64,000 bases of DNA from Streptomyces uncialis (GCF_001905345.1 NZ_LFBV01000010.1:599238-663237), one strand, 5' to 3'. Counted from the first letter of the stretch, positions 8,111-15,939 are shown. A program made the numbers and translations. Notes: a model not told the origin generated them from the sequence alone.

Positions 8111-9592
8111 CTACGGCACGGCGGGGCAGCGGGTGCCCCGGGGCGGCACCATCAGATCGGTCAGATAGCGGTCCACGGCGTCCCGCATGCACGGGCCACG
8201 GGTGACGCTGCCGTGCCCGTGGCCCTCGTAGGTGAGAAGCACACCGCCGCGGCCGAGCTGCCGGGCCACCGAGACCGCCCACGGGTAGCCGGTGGCCGGG
8301 TCGTGCCGCGCGTGGGACAGCAGGATCGGCGGAGCGGCGCGTACGTCGAGGCGGCGCTGCGGGTCGGCGGTCGGCGCGCCCAGGCACGCCGCCACCATAT
8401 GGATCGGCAGCAGATGGGGCAGGTCGGGCGCCGTCCTGTTCATCATGGCGACGAGCGAGGCGTACTCCCGGTGGTCGCGCACGGGCAGGTGCCAGTCCGA
8501 GCAGAAGACGGGGGTCGCCGGATGCAGCGACGCCACCGAGGTGGGTGAGGCGGGCAGCGGCTCGCTCGCGTCCATCTTCGCGACCGCCGTGGCCAGGCCC
8601 GCGTGGTCGGCCCCGTAGAACTTCCGGAACGCGGTCCTGTTGACCAGGTCCGAGGGCGACACCGGGCTGCCCGGCCTCGCCGGGTCCTCCAGCTCACCGC
8701 GCCCGGCCCGGGCCAGCAGGTCCCGCCAGACGGCGCGGACATCGCGGCCGTGCAGCGCGCAGTCCGCGTTGCCGCCGCACCACTTCACGAACTCCCGGAA
8801 CGAATCCTCCGCCGCGACCGCCTGGGCCCGCAGGAACTCGCGGGCGGTCGGGACGCTGTGGTCCATGACGCTCTCCAGCACCGTCGCGCGCACCCGGCGC
8901 GGATAGGTCTCGGCGTACCGCGCCCCGAGCAGCGTGCCGTAGGAGCTGCCGTGGAAGGTCAGTTTCCGCTCACCGAGGGCGGCCCGCAGAGCGTCCAGGT
9001 CCCGTACCGTCTGCGCGGTGCCGAGATGCCCGAACACCGGACCGGTACGGGCCCGGCAGTCGGCACGGAGCCGTTCGTTGTACGCCACGGTGGCCTCGAA
9101 GTCCGCCTGGCTGGTCAGCTCCGGTGACGGCCGCGCGGCGAGCAGGTCGCCGGAGCAGGTCACCGCACCGCTGGCGCCCACACCGCGCGGGTCGAAGCTG
9201 ACGATGTCGAACCTGCGCCGGACCTCGGGGCTGAACCGGCCGATACGGCCGGCCACCATCTCCACACCCGAGTCGCCCGGCCCCCCGGGCCCGAACACCA
9301 TCGAGCCGACGCGTGCGCCGGGGTCGGTGGCCTGGCGGCGGGCCACGGCCAGATCGAGCCGCGGCCCGTCCGGGCGGGCCCAGTCGACCGGCACCGGGAG
9401 AGTGGCGCACTCGGCTCCCGGCTTCGCCGGATCGCCGCACGGCGCCCATAGCAGGGCCCCGGCGGCGGGCGGAGACGCGTGGACAGCGGGAACGGCGGCG
9501 AGCCCGGCGACGAGGACGATGGCGACTCCCCCGGCCACGGCCGTGCCCCGCGCGGCGATACGCCGCGGTAATGATCTGCCGCTTAACGGCAT
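8111..9592 (-). CDS. Secreted tripeptidyl aminopeptidase-like serine hydrolase (S33)
   Basis: This 493-residue alpha/beta hydrolase belongs to the Streptomyces tripeptidyl aminopeptidase group, which removes tripeptides from exported proteins. The N terminus has a basic region (RSLPRRIAARG), a hydrophobic stretch and an Ala-x-Ala-like cleavage zone (AVHASPPAAG), which is a signal peptide. The oxyanion region is VFGPGGPGDSG. The nucleophile elbow is GSSYG. The acid and base are probably the Asp in SHARHDPATGYP and the His in YEGHGHGSVT. It is transcribed alone, convergent with the SMI1-like gene. Confidence 0.9.
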   Translation of the reverse strand: MPLSGRSLPRRIAARGTAVAGGVAIVLVAGLAAVPAVHASPPAAGALLWAPCGDPAKPGAECATLPVPVDWARPDGPRLDLAVARRQATDPGARVGSMVFGPGGPGDSGVEMVAGRIGRFSPEVRRRFDIVSFDPRGVGASGAVTCSGDLLAARPSPELTSQADFEATVAYNERLRADCRARTGPVFGHLGTAQTVRDLDALRAALGERKLTFHGSSYGTLLGARYAETYPRRVRATVLESVMDHSVPTAREFLRAQAVAAEDSFREFVKWCGGNADCALHGRDVRAVWRDLLARAGRGELEDPARPGSPVSPSDLVNRTAFRKFYGADHAGLATAVAKMDASEPLPASPTSVASLHPATPVFCSDWHLPVRDHREYASLVAMMNRTAPDLPHLLPIHMVAACLGAPTADPQRRLDVRAAPPILLSHARHDPATGYPWAVSVARQLGRGGVLLTYEGHGHGSVTRGPCMRDAVDRYLTDLMVPPRGTRCPAVP

Positions 9593-9854
9593 GGCTGATC
9601 CTCCTCCTGAGGAGAGCGGTGGTGTGGTCAGACGTGCGGGCCCGGCCGGGGCGCGTCGTCACGTTAGGCGCGCCGCCGCCCCTGCGGCGCCCGTGTCGGG
9701 AGCATCTCCGGGTCCGGTCAGGGACGGCTCAGGGTCTACCCGGGGGCGCGGGGCGGGGACCGAAGAGCGGGGCGCGGGGCGAAGGCGGGTCAGGGGCGGG
9801 TCAGGTCGGATCGAGACACGCAGGGGGGTTCTGCCGTGCTCGCGGTCGGCGCGC

Positions 9855-10322
9855 CTAGCAGGAGTCGTCCAGGTACTCGCGGGCGAGCGTGGACGCGCGG
9901 GTGAGCCAGTCGGCCAGTACGGCGATCTCGTCCGGGGTGTAGTCGGCGAACAGCGACGCGAGGCGCGCCTGATAGGGGTCGTAGACCGCCCGCACACGCT
10001 CGGCGGCGGCCGGGACGGCCTCGACGCGCACCCGGCGCCGGTCGTCGGGGTCCGGACTCCGGGTCACGAATCCGCCGCGCTCCAGGCGGTTGAGGATGCC
10101 GGTCACCGCCCCCGTGGTGACGTTCGCCCGGCCGGCCAGGTCGCCGGCGGTGACCGGGGTGTCCCCCGCCTCCAGGACATACGCGAAGCAGGTCAGGTCC
10201 GTGATGCTCAGGCCCAGGTTCCGGGCGAACTCCTGATTGCCCACGATGTTCGTCGCGACGAGGCCGTCCAGCGCGACGAGCACGTCCGAGGCGGAGGCTG
10301 CGGGGCGGGGCTTGCCCTCCAT
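9855..10322 (-). CDS. MarR-family transcriptional regulator
   Basis: This 155-residue protein has winged-helix features: VTAGDLAGRANVTTGAVTGI as recognition helix region, then LNRLERGGFVTRSPDPDDRRRVRVE as the wing with the conserved DxRxxR-type signature. The ATG at 10322 has AAGGA seven bases upstream. A 34-bp AT-rich quasi-palindrome covers the promoter, suggesting autorepression. It is divergent from a small membrane protein gene at 10441. The ligand is unknown; MarR proteins often sense phenolics or oxidants. Confidence 0.9.
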   Translation of the reverse strand: MEGKPRPAASASDVLVALDGLVATNIVGNQEFARNLGLSITDLTCFAYVLEAGDTPVTAGDLAGRANVTTGAVTGILNRLERGGFVTRSPDPDDRRRVRVEAVPAAAERVRAVYDPYQARLASLFADYTPDEIAVLADWLTRASTLAREYLDDSC

Positions 10323-10331
10323 TGAACTTTC

Positions 10332-10365
10332 CTTAGTACGTAAGATAAATTTCTCACTTGCTAAG
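10332..10365. promoter_or_regulatory. AT-rich quasi-palindromic operator in front of marR-like gene
   Basis: The outer arms CTTAG and CTAAG are perfect, and 12 of 17 symmetrical pairs match overall. It is about 70% AT in DNA that is otherwise about 72% GC, and lies 10-43 bp upstream of the MarR start, between the two divergent genes. This is a likely MarR dimer site overlapping the promoter. Confidence 0.65.
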
Positions 10366-10440
10366 CCATCATAGATCGGCGCAGGTGGCGTGGCCGCGGC
10401 ATGCCGTGGGCGCGGTCCGGCGCGCCCGGAAGGCGGACAC

Positions 10441-10827
10441 ATGAGCGGACATACCTACGACCATGGCCACACCCTCGCGGGCTGGGTGGGCGTCGCCGTC
10501 GCCACGGTCGGAGGCACGGTCACCGGACTGGGCGTCATCTCCTGGCGGCCGGGGATCTGGCTCGGCCTCGCGGTCACGGCGGCGGCCGTCCTGACCACCT
10601 GGGCCATGCATCTCACGGGCTGGGGCAAACCCCCCGGCCTGCGGCCCGTCGCGGAGCGGGGTTTACGGGTCCGCGACCGCGCGGCCCGCGCGGGGCACCC
10701 GGACTGCCTCGGATGCGCACTGGCCGGACGGCGCGTCACCCCGGTACGCCCCGCGCCCCGGGTCCCCGCAGCGCGTACGGATTCCCCGGCCGACCGTACG
10801 GGGTCCCCGGCCGACCTGGCCTCCTGA
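10441..10827 (+). CDS. Small membrane protein of the HGxxPAAW type
   Basis: This 128-residue protein has an N-terminal HGHTLAGW resembling the HGxxPAAW motif of a widespread actinobacterial family. Two hydrophobic helices follow (WVGVAVATVGGTVTGLGVIS and IWLGLAVTAAAVLTTWAMHL). The hydrophilic tail has DCLGC, a possible metal or disulfide pair, and then low-complexity Pro/Ala/Asp. The ATG has AAGGCGG upstream. It is divergent from the MarR gene and may share its operator. Function unknown. Confidence 0.75.
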   Translation: MSGHTYDHGHTLAGWVGVAVATVGGTVTGLGVISWRPGIWLGLAVTAAAVLTTWAMHLTGWGKPPGLRPVAERGLRVRDRAARAGHPDCLGCALAGRRVTPVRPAPRVPAARTDSPADRTGSPADLAS

Positions 10828-10842
10828 CGGGCCCCGCCCGAG

Positions 10843-10868
10843 CCGCCCCGCGACCGGGTCCGGGGCGG
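10843..10868. terminator. Bidirectional hairpin terminator candidate
   Basis: CCGCCCCG (10843-10850) pairs perfectly with CGGGGCGG (10861-10868) across a 10-base loop, between two convergent genes ending at 10827 and 10915. Confidence 0.55.
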
Positions 10869-10914
10869 ACACCGAGGGGCTTCCCGGGCGGGGGCGCGGC
10901 TCCGTGACGGCAGG

Positions 10915-11406
10915 TCAGCCGGACTTGACGCCGGCCCCGGGTGCGGCGGGTGCGGCGGGTACGCCGGGTACGTGATGCGCGCTGTGTACGTGATGTGCGC
11001 TGCGTACGCCGGGCGCACCGCGTACATCGGGGGGTACGTCGGGTGCAGCGGGTACCTCGTGGGCGCCGCGTACGTCGGACGGCTCCCGGCGGGTGAGCTC
11101 GCAGCGGCCGTCCGCGCACGAACGCCGCAGCCTGCCCCTCGACACGGTCTGCACCAGCCCGATCGTCCAGCACATCGGGCACCCCCGCAGCGCGAGCAGT
11201 CCCAGCGGGGCCAGCACCAGACTGAACGGTCCCACGGCCGGGATCAGCAGCACGGACCCGGCCAGCGCGCCGAACCCGGCCCCGCCCCGCAGCAGGTGCC
11301 GGGGCAACGAGGCACTGGCGAAGTTCCCCGGGGCCGTCGATGCCGTCGTCACGGCCTGCCGGTGTACGTGATCCGCCGTGGACGTGCCGCCCTTCCGGTC
11401 AGTCAT
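10915..11406 (-). CDS. Membrane protein downstream of ECF sigma factor
   Basis: The protein has 163 residues. A hydrophobic hairpin (GFGALAGSVLLIPAVGPFSL, then VLAPLGLLALRG) is followed by the conserved-looking CPMCW motif and WTIGLVQTVSRGRLRRSC. The C-terminal tail is a degenerate repeat built from VRGAHEVP and VRSAHHVHSAHHVPG units. Its start overlaps the sigma gene stop by 8 bases, which implies translational coupling. Position after a sigma gene makes an anti-sigma or sensor role plausible, but no zinc anti-sigma motif (HxxxCxxC) is present. Confidence 0.75.
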   Translation of the reverse strand: MTDRKGGTSTADHVHRQAVTTASTAPGNFASASLPRHLLRGGAGFGALAGSVLLIPAVGPFSLVLAPLGLLALRGCPMCWTIGLVQTVSRGRLRRSCADGRCELTRREPSDVRGAHEVPAAPDVPPDVRGAPGVRSAHHVHSAHHVPGVPAAPAAPGAGVKSG

Positions 11407-11962
11407 GGCCGCCTCCCCACGCCGGATCGAGGGGCGAGCGCCGCAACGTCTCGCGGACCGTGGCGCGGGCGCGGTGCAGCCGGGACTTCATCGCGGCGGT
11501 GCTGAGGCCGAGGGTGTCGGCGGTCGTCCGCCCGCTGTACCCCTGGATGTCCCGCATGATCATCACCCGCCGCTGGTCGGCGGGCAGCGCGGCGATCGCC
11601 TCAGCCACCCGGTCCGCCTCCAGCCGCCGCAGCACGTCGTCCTCGAACGACGGGACGACGGTGTCGGGGAGCGGGCCGTGTCCGCGCAGCAGCGACTTCG
11701 AGCGTCGCAGGCACTCGTTGCGGACGATCCGGAACATCCACGAGGCCAGCGCCCCGGTGGCCCGCAGCATCCCGATCTTGCGGTACAGGATGATCAGCGC
11801 CTCCTGCGCGGCGTCCTCGGCGTCCTGGGGCGAGGCGCACAGCGAGTACGCGAACCGCTGGACGTGCGGATGCGAGCCCGACACCAGGGCGGCGGTGGCC
11901 TCGGCGTCCCCTTCCCGTGCGGCGGCGATCAGCCGCTCCCCGGGCCACTGGACGTCAGCCAC
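11399..11962 (-). CDS. ECF-type RNA polymerase sigma factor
   Basis: The protein has 187 residues. Region 2 is seen as RFAYSLCASPQDAEDAAQEALIIL with the following WMFRIVRNECLRR. Region 4 is IAALPADQRRVMIMRDIQGYSGRTTADTLGLSTAAMKSRLHRARA. The GTG start at 11962 overlaps the stop region of a 30-codon membrane microprotein upstream. The gene is the middle member of a three-gene coupled unit (microprotein, sigma, membrane protein). The regulon and signal are not readable. Confidence 0.92.
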   Translation of the reverse strand: MADVQWPGERLIAAAREGDAEATAALVSGSHPHVQRFAYSLCASPQDAEDAAQEALIILYRKIGMLRATGALASWMFRIVRNECLRRSKSLLRGHGPLPDTVVPSFEDDVLRRLEADRVAEAIAALPADQRRVMIMRDIQGYSGRTTADTLGLSTAAMKSRLHRARATVRETLRRSPLDPAWGGGHD

Positions 11963-12047
11963 GCGAACGCCCCCGCCGGCGCAGCACGTAGACCACACAC
12001 GCGCAGACGGCCACTGCCGCCACGACCCCACCGATGACCATGTCCAT
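11955..12047 (-). CDS. 30-residue single-span membrane microprotein coupled to sigma factor
   Basis: It starts at ATG 12047 with GGAGGAAACC directly upstream, the best ribosome site of this operon. It encodes one hydrophobic span (MVIGGVVAAVAVCACVVYVL) and a basic end (RRRGRSRG), then TGA. The stop lies 8 bases inside the sigma gene, whose own ribosome site is weak, so translation of this short gene probably drives sigma translation. It could also be a regulatory peptide acting on the sigma or the membrane partner. Confidence 0.7.
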   Translation of the reverse strand: MDMVIGGVVAAVAVCACVVYVLRRRGRSRG

Positions 12048-12394
12048 GGTTTCCTCCGTTCCCGTGCCGACGCCGTTCGCCCGCACAGGTATGAGAGGCA
12101 CCCCGGCCGCCAAAGGATTCACGTCCCGGGGATTCTTCCCCGGACGGGGTCCGATGCGAGGCGCGGGGAGCGCGGGATCGGACGCGCGGGGGCCAGCGCG
12201 CCACCGTGCGATCTGGCGCCCTCATCCGTGACGGAGGTCGTCCACCTAGCCTGGACGGTGGGACCAAGGCGACGAGGACGAGAACCGGGGCGCGCCATAG
12301 TCCGGCGGCGGAGGAGGAAGGGGGGCCGCCGCAGGCGTTCGGCCCCGGCCAGGGGCAGCGGCGCGGGCTGTCCGGTACCGCCGCCTGATCGTTC
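12048..12394. other. Intergenic, no gene seen
   Basis: This stretch lies between the sigma operon start and the GNAT pseudogene stop. Open frames here lack ribosome sites and recognisable content. It should hold the sigma-operon promoter (near 12060-12110), but I cannot pick hexamers with confidence. Confidence 0.5.
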
Positions 12395-13262
12395 TCAGGC
12401 GGATCGGCCGACGTCCAGCCGTTCGGGCGACGGCTCGAATCCAGCCGCCCTGTAGGTGGCGACGGCGGCGGCGTTCGAGCTCGGGGCGGCGACGAGTGCG
12501 CTTGACGCACCCAGTTCACGCAGCGCCGCCGCGGCGGCGACGCTCATCGCCGTCCCGTAGCCGCGACCGCGATGGTCGGCGTGCACGCCCACCGGCTCCA
12601 GCGGGCCGGGCTTGCCGTGCCCGGCCGACCAGACCGTCGCCGCGGCCACCGCGTTGTCCTGGTCGTCGTAGCCGATCAGGCAGCGCGCGTCGGCGTAGAC
12701 CGGCCCGGCCGCGAGGACGTGCCAGACCTCCTCGGTGAACGCCGGGCTGCCGAACGCAGAGCGGTGCACCGCGGTCCGCACCCCTGCCGTGTCCGGACCG
12801 GCCACCTCGATCCGCAGGCCGGAGTCCTTCACCGGCCCGGTGAGGTCGTGACGCAGCGGCGTCCACGGCTCGTCCGGATGCCAGCCCGCCTCCAGGAGGA
12901 CCTCGCGGAGCAGGGCGCCGTCGGGGATTTCGAGTGCGGCCTTCCCGGGCGGCAGGACCCCGCGCTCCGGATCACCGAGGTCCGCCAGCAGTCGGCGCGC
13001 CAGATCACCGTCCTGTCGCAGGTCCGGCGCGGTCGTCAGGCGCAGCAGATCAGGGGCGTCCAGGTATCCGACGGCGATGATCCGTCCGCCCACGCTCCAG
13101 GTGCGGACGGCCGCGGCCAGCCTCTCCGCACCCAGCGCCCAGCGCCCAGCCGAGGTCTCCCGGATGGAGTTGCAGCGGCGTGCGGTCGTCCTGCCATGCG
13201 CGGAGGGCGTCCACGGCCCCGGTCAGCCCGTCGACGCCGGGCTCGTTTAGAACGATCGTCAT
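12395..13262 (-). pseudogene. GNAT N-acetyltransferase, frameshifted by a 7-bp tandem duplication
   Basis: The N-terminal part starts at ATG 13262 (MTIVLNEPGVDGLTGAV) and runs in one frame to about 13150. The remainder (AERLAAAVRTWSVGG, then GRIIAVGYLD and the acetyl-CoA loop HADHRGRGYGTAMS) is in another frame to 12395. The junction holds CCCAGCG repeated in tandem (13131-13150). Removing one 7-bp unit restores a continuous ~286-residue protein reading LGWALGAERLAAAVRTW, the pattern of a common Streptomyces GNAT family. The gene is either inactivated, phase-variable, or carries an assembly/sequencing error. The C-terminal GNAT domain alone could be translated from 13093. Confidence 0.8.
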
Positions 13263-13367
13263 GTCCCGGATCTCACACCAGCCCGGCGCCCGGCCGCACC
13301 TGGTTTTCCTCAGCCGACCGGACCGCCAGGACACGCCCTGGGCCCGGGTCTCGGCCACGGCGTCCGC

Positions 13368-13628
13368 TCACGAATCCAGGTCCTCGGCCACCGTGAACCC
13401 CGAGGAGTCGCCCTGCTCAAGCCGCTCGAACGTCGCCCGGTCCGCGTCCCGGATATCAGGACGGCACTCCAGCGCCCAGTGCCCGATGAAGCGGGCCAGC
13501 TCGCCCTCGAACTCCTCCCGCCTTCCGGCGGGGAGCGCCGCACGGATGTCGTCCACGGTGCTGGGCAACTCCACCTGATTCCCCCGGAAGAACGTCGCCA
13601 AGGGCCTGAGCCCGGCAGACTCATGCAT
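13368..13628 (-). CDS. Hypothetical protein (86 aa)
   Basis: This acidic soluble protein (MHESAGLRPLATFFRGNQVE, then ELPSTVDDIRAALPAGRREE, EGELARFIGHWALECRPD) has no recognised domain. It is the last gene of the minus-strand XRE/DUF397 run and its start overlaps the aberrant tail of the preceding DUF397 gene by 8 bases. A helical, small, Glu-rich character would suit an antitoxin or immunity-like role, but nothing proves this. Confidence 0.65.
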   Translation of the reverse strand: MHESAGLRPLATFFRGNQVELPSTVDDIRAALPAGRREEFEGELARFIGHWALECRPDIRDADRATFERLEQGDSSGFTVAEDLDS

Positions 13629-13986
13629 GGAAAGCCTCCACATGCGGATCTCGAACGGGCTGTGATGTCAGGGACGGACAGCGGCCCATTCGTGGTCGAG
13701 GATCGAGTGGACGACGGAGTCCCGCCACCGGCCGTCCTTGTGGATGTGTTCGCGGATGACGCCCTCCTCCACCATGCCTGCCCTGGCCCTTGGCGAGCCC
13801 GACCAACGCCGTCCACCCCTCCGGCGACACCATCAGCACCGGCCCTCCGGCGACCTTGCTGTCACGAACAGGCACCATGCCGTGCGCGGACGCGTAGGAC
13901 GGCGACCACTCGACACACTCACCGCCGTTGTTCTGGCTGTATGTGGATGACTGCCAAGCGTCCAGGGGTACATGCGGGTTAGACAT
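13621..13986 (-). CDS. DUF397 protein with aberrant C-terminal extension
   Basis: Residues 1-67 are a normal DUF397 domain (LDAWQSSTYSQNNGGECVEW, VPVRDSKVAGGPVLMVSPEG, WTALVGLAKG). After that the frame runs another 54 residues of Arg/Gly/Pro-rich sequence, because the native end has been replaced by the 3' fragment of another gene, read out of frame. ATG 13986 follows the run of the previous DUF397 gene. DUF397 proteins partner with WhiJ-type XRE regulators and act like antitoxins or modulators. This copy may be a decaying member. Confidence 0.75.
   Translation of the reverse strand: MSNPHVPLDAWQSSTYSQNNGGECVEWSPSYASAHGMVPVRDSKVAGGPVLMVSPEGWTALVGLAKGQGRHGGGGRHPRTHPQGRPVAGLRRPLDPRPRMGRCPSLTSQPVRDPHVEAFHA
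13668..13775 (-). pseudogene. C-terminal remnant of a RimJ/RimL-type GNAT acetyltransferase
   Basis: A 35-codon frame reads EEGVIREHIHKDGRWRDSVV then HSILDHEWAAVRP-stop, the standard ending of Streptomyces GNAT proteins. It begins exactly where the DUF397 gene loses its normal end and is in a different frame, so it marks a recombination or deletion joint rather than a functional gene. Confidence 0.7.
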
Positions 13987-14060
13987 GAGTACCAGCCCTT
14001 CACAGAGGAATCTGTCGACCCTTGCGGACTCGCCGCATATGAATGTGCAGGACGATGGGC

Positions 14061-14276
14061 CTATTCGGCCTCGCGACGTGCGACCGAATTCACCAGCGCC
14101 GTCCACTGCTCGGGCGCCAGCATCAGCACCGCTCCGTCAGCGACCTTGCTGTCACGAACAGGCACGACGCCATGAACGGCCGCATGAGCAGGCGCCCATT
14201 CCACACACTCGCCACCGTTCGCACCGCTGTGCGAGGAAGCCTGCCAGGCGTGCTCGGGTATGCGTGTGCAGGTCAT
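14061..14276 (-). CDS. DUF397 protein
   Basis: This complete 71-residue DUF397 protein carries SSHSGANGGECVEWAPAHAA, VVPVRDSKVADGAVLMLAPE and WTALVNSVARREAE. It is the second of three tandem copies after the XRE regulator. The stretch encoding VPVRDSKVA is nearly identical in DNA in all three copies (about 13850, 14145, 14430), indicating recent duplication or gene conversion. Confidence 0.9.
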   Translation of the reverse strand: MTCTRIPEHAWQASSHSGANGGECVEWAPAHAAVHGVVPVRDSKVADGAVLMLAPEQWTALVNSVARREAE

Positions 14277-14348
14277 GGATAGCAGCCCTTCGCTGAGGAG
14301 AGCGGTCGGCGGACCCGTCCTTAGGCGCGGTGTGCGGATACGGGCAGG

Positions 14349-14561
14349 TCAAAGACCTCGGCCGACTGCGAGACCGACCAATCCGGCCCATCCCTCCGGC
14401 GATACCATCAGCACCGGCCCACCGGCGACCTTGCTGTCACGAACAGGCACCATGCCGTGCGCGACGGCATGGGCGGGGGCCCATTCCACGCACTCGCCAC
14501 CGTTGTTACCGCTGTACGTGGACTTTTCCCAGAGGTGCTCAGGTATGCAGGCGTGACTCAT
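14349..14561 (-). CDS. DUF397 protein coupled to XRE regulator
   Basis: This 70-residue DUF397 protein (KSTYSGNNGGECVEWAPAHA, MVPVRDSKVAGGPVLMVSPE) starts at ATG 14561 with a 4-base ATGA overlap on the XRE stop, so the two are translationally coupled. This is the classic WhiJ/DUF397 arrangement known from S. coelicolor development. The small protein probably binds or modulates the regulator. Confidence 0.92.
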   Translation of the reverse strand: MSHACIPEHLWEKSTYSGNNGGECVEWAPAHAVAHGMVPVRDSKVAGGPVLMVSPEGWAGLVGLAVGRGL

Positions 14562-15103
14562 GAGTAGTGGTCCTTCGCAATGGAATCGATCAGGTCTGCC
14601 GACTCATCAGGTGAGCAAGCCATGGCCGTCAGAAGATCATAGGCTTCCGACGCCTTGGCCACATCGTCCGGTTCGGCCAGAAGGAAGCCCCTCGGAAAGC
14701 CGTCCACATGCACCACATCGGCGCCCTCGAGGATCGCGCGTGCGTAGTCCGGGGTCTGCACCAGTCCGGGGAGCAGCTGCGGGTGGAACATCCGGACGAC
14801 CGTCGCCTTCCATTCGAGTTCGGCGTACCGGCGGAACCACGGCGGGAACGCCAAGCGCAGCGCAAGCGGCCAGAGCCGCTCGAAACGGCCGTTGGCGTGC
14901 GGGAACACCCGGTCGCACGTCCTCGCGAAGTCCAGCCCCGGCACCCGTTCGCCCGACTCGATCTTGGCGACGAGGGAGTACCCGCAATGGGCCTCCTTGC
15001 CGAGTTCCTTCCGCGTCCAGCCCAGCCGCTCCCGCTCCAGCCTGACCTCGCTGCCGAAGTACTTGAGCGGTGACGCAGCCGGTCGCCGTCTCGGTCGCCG
15101 CAC
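14558..15103 (-). CDS. XRE-family regulator of the WhiJ/Scr1 type
   Basis: The protein has about 181 residues. The N-terminal helix-turn-helix is LERERLGWTRKELGKEAHCG followed by YSLVAKIESGERVP. The C-terminal Scr1-like part includes PPWFRRYAELEWKATVVRMF, the family hallmark PGLVQTPDYARAIL and ESADLIDSI-type end. The start is uncertain: GTG 15103 keeps the frame, while ATG 15120 has a better ribosome site (GGGAG) but leads into another frame, which could mean a small frameshift. It heads a run of DUF397 genes and is divergent from a small protein gene. Confidence 0.85.
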   Translation of the reverse strand: MRRPRRRPAASPLKYFGSEVRLERERLGWTRKELGKEAHCGYSLVAKIESGERVPGLDFARTCDRVFPHANGRFERLWPLALRLAFPPWFRRYAELEWKATVVRMFHPQLLPGLVQTPDYARAILEGADVVHVDGFPRGFLLAEPDDVAKASEAYDLLTAMACSPDESADLIDSIAKDHYS

Positions 15104-15257
15104 TGAGTTTCGACACTCATACAAACTCCCGGAATTTGCTGGACAGTTGAGGATGTCCAGCGTCCGCACCTGTTCAGCGTGCGCGCGGAGCGCAACGCTT
15201 TCGACACAGGGAGTACACGACCCGAGAGCACTCGCGCAAGAAGGACGTCCGACAGCG

Positions 15258-15476
15258 ATGACCGACAACAGTCCCCCGGCACCCACTCGTCACCAAGTCG
15301 CACCGGGTGTCCACGTCCTGCGGCCGACCGGACACCCGCATCAGGCAGCCGGTCCGGTGTGGCACAGCAAGTGGGCCGCCTACCCACCCGGATCGCACCG
15401 GGGGCCCTTTCACCGGCCGACCACGGAACTTCTCCGGCGGGTGGACGCGGGCCTCCGGCGGGAGCTGGACCGGTGA
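15258..15476 (+). CDS. Hypothetical protein (72 aa)
   Basis: The protein begins MTDNSPPAPTRHQVAPGVHV and contains HPHQAAGPVWHSKWAAYPPG and a helical end LLRRVDAGLRRELDR. It is rich in His, Pro and Trp and soluble. It is divergent from the XRE gene and probably transcribed from a shared intergenic region. The next gene starts in a GTGA overlap on its stop, so they form one unit. Function unknown. Confidence 0.7.
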   Translation: MTDNSPPAPTRHQVAPGVHVLRPTGHPHQAAGPVWHSKWAAYPPGSHRGPFHRPTTELLRRVDAGLRRELDR

Positions 15477-15769
15477 CGGGCGGGCGGGCGCCGGGCCGTG
15501 AGCCGACAGCGGCGCCCAGATGCCGGGGCTGCGGAGCGGACCCGCGTGGCGAGGGAGGACGCGCGGTGAACGACGGCCCGCTCCTCGACAATCCCCTCGA
15601 CTTCGGCCCGTGCCGGTGCCCCGACCCGGGCTGCGTCCTGAAGAAGAACGCGTCAGGCGGCCCCGTGACCGTCACACCCTGCGCACCCTTCCCGCCCCTG
15701 GACCGGGCGACCCCCACCGACGGCACACCGAGGACAAGGCCCCCGCGATGCTCTCGTACCAGGAGCTGA
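15473..15769 (+). CDS. Small cysteine-rich protein (98 aa)
   Basis: The GTG start at 15473 overlaps the upstream stop and has GGGAG eight bases before it; a second GTG at 15566 with GGGAGG is an alternative. Two cysteine groups, RCRGCGADP and PCRCPDPGC, look like a small zinc site. The C-terminal third is Pro/Thr/Arg-rich. It overlaps the next gene by 22 bases. Function unknown. Confidence 0.55.
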   Translation: MTGGRAPGREPTAAPRCRGCGADPRGEGGRAVNDGPLLDNPLDFGPCRCPDPGCVLKKNASGGPVTVTPCAPFPPLDRATPTDGTPRTRPPRCSRTRS

Positions 15770-15939
15770 TCGTCCCCCGGGACGGTCCGGTGAACCCGGA
15801 CACCTGCCCGCAGTGCGCGTCGCTCCGCAACGCCATGCGGTCCACGCTCGACCGGAGCGACACGGGCGCCCTCATGGTCGTCGTGGAGATGATGGACCTG
15901 CACAGGAAGCGGGGCCATCCGCGGGGCACGGTCCACTGA
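15748..15939 (+). CDS. Small protein with CxxC pair (63 aa)
   Basis: It starts MLSYQELIVPRDGPVNPDTC and continues PQCASLRNAMRSTLDRSDTG and VVVEMMDLHRKRGH. The CPQC pair plus the later His may bind a metal. AAGG stands about eight bases upstream. It is the third gene of a short operon after the divergent XRE promoter. This operon style is common beside XRE/DUF397 loci; function unknown. Confidence 0.65.
   Translation: MLSYQELIVPRDGPVNPDTCPQCASLRNAMRSTLDRSDTGALMVVVEMMDLHRKRGHPRGTVH

Noticed and set aside
11093..11505. Plus-strand frames over the sigma operon
   Set aside because: Antisense shadows of clearly homologous sigma and membrane protein genes.
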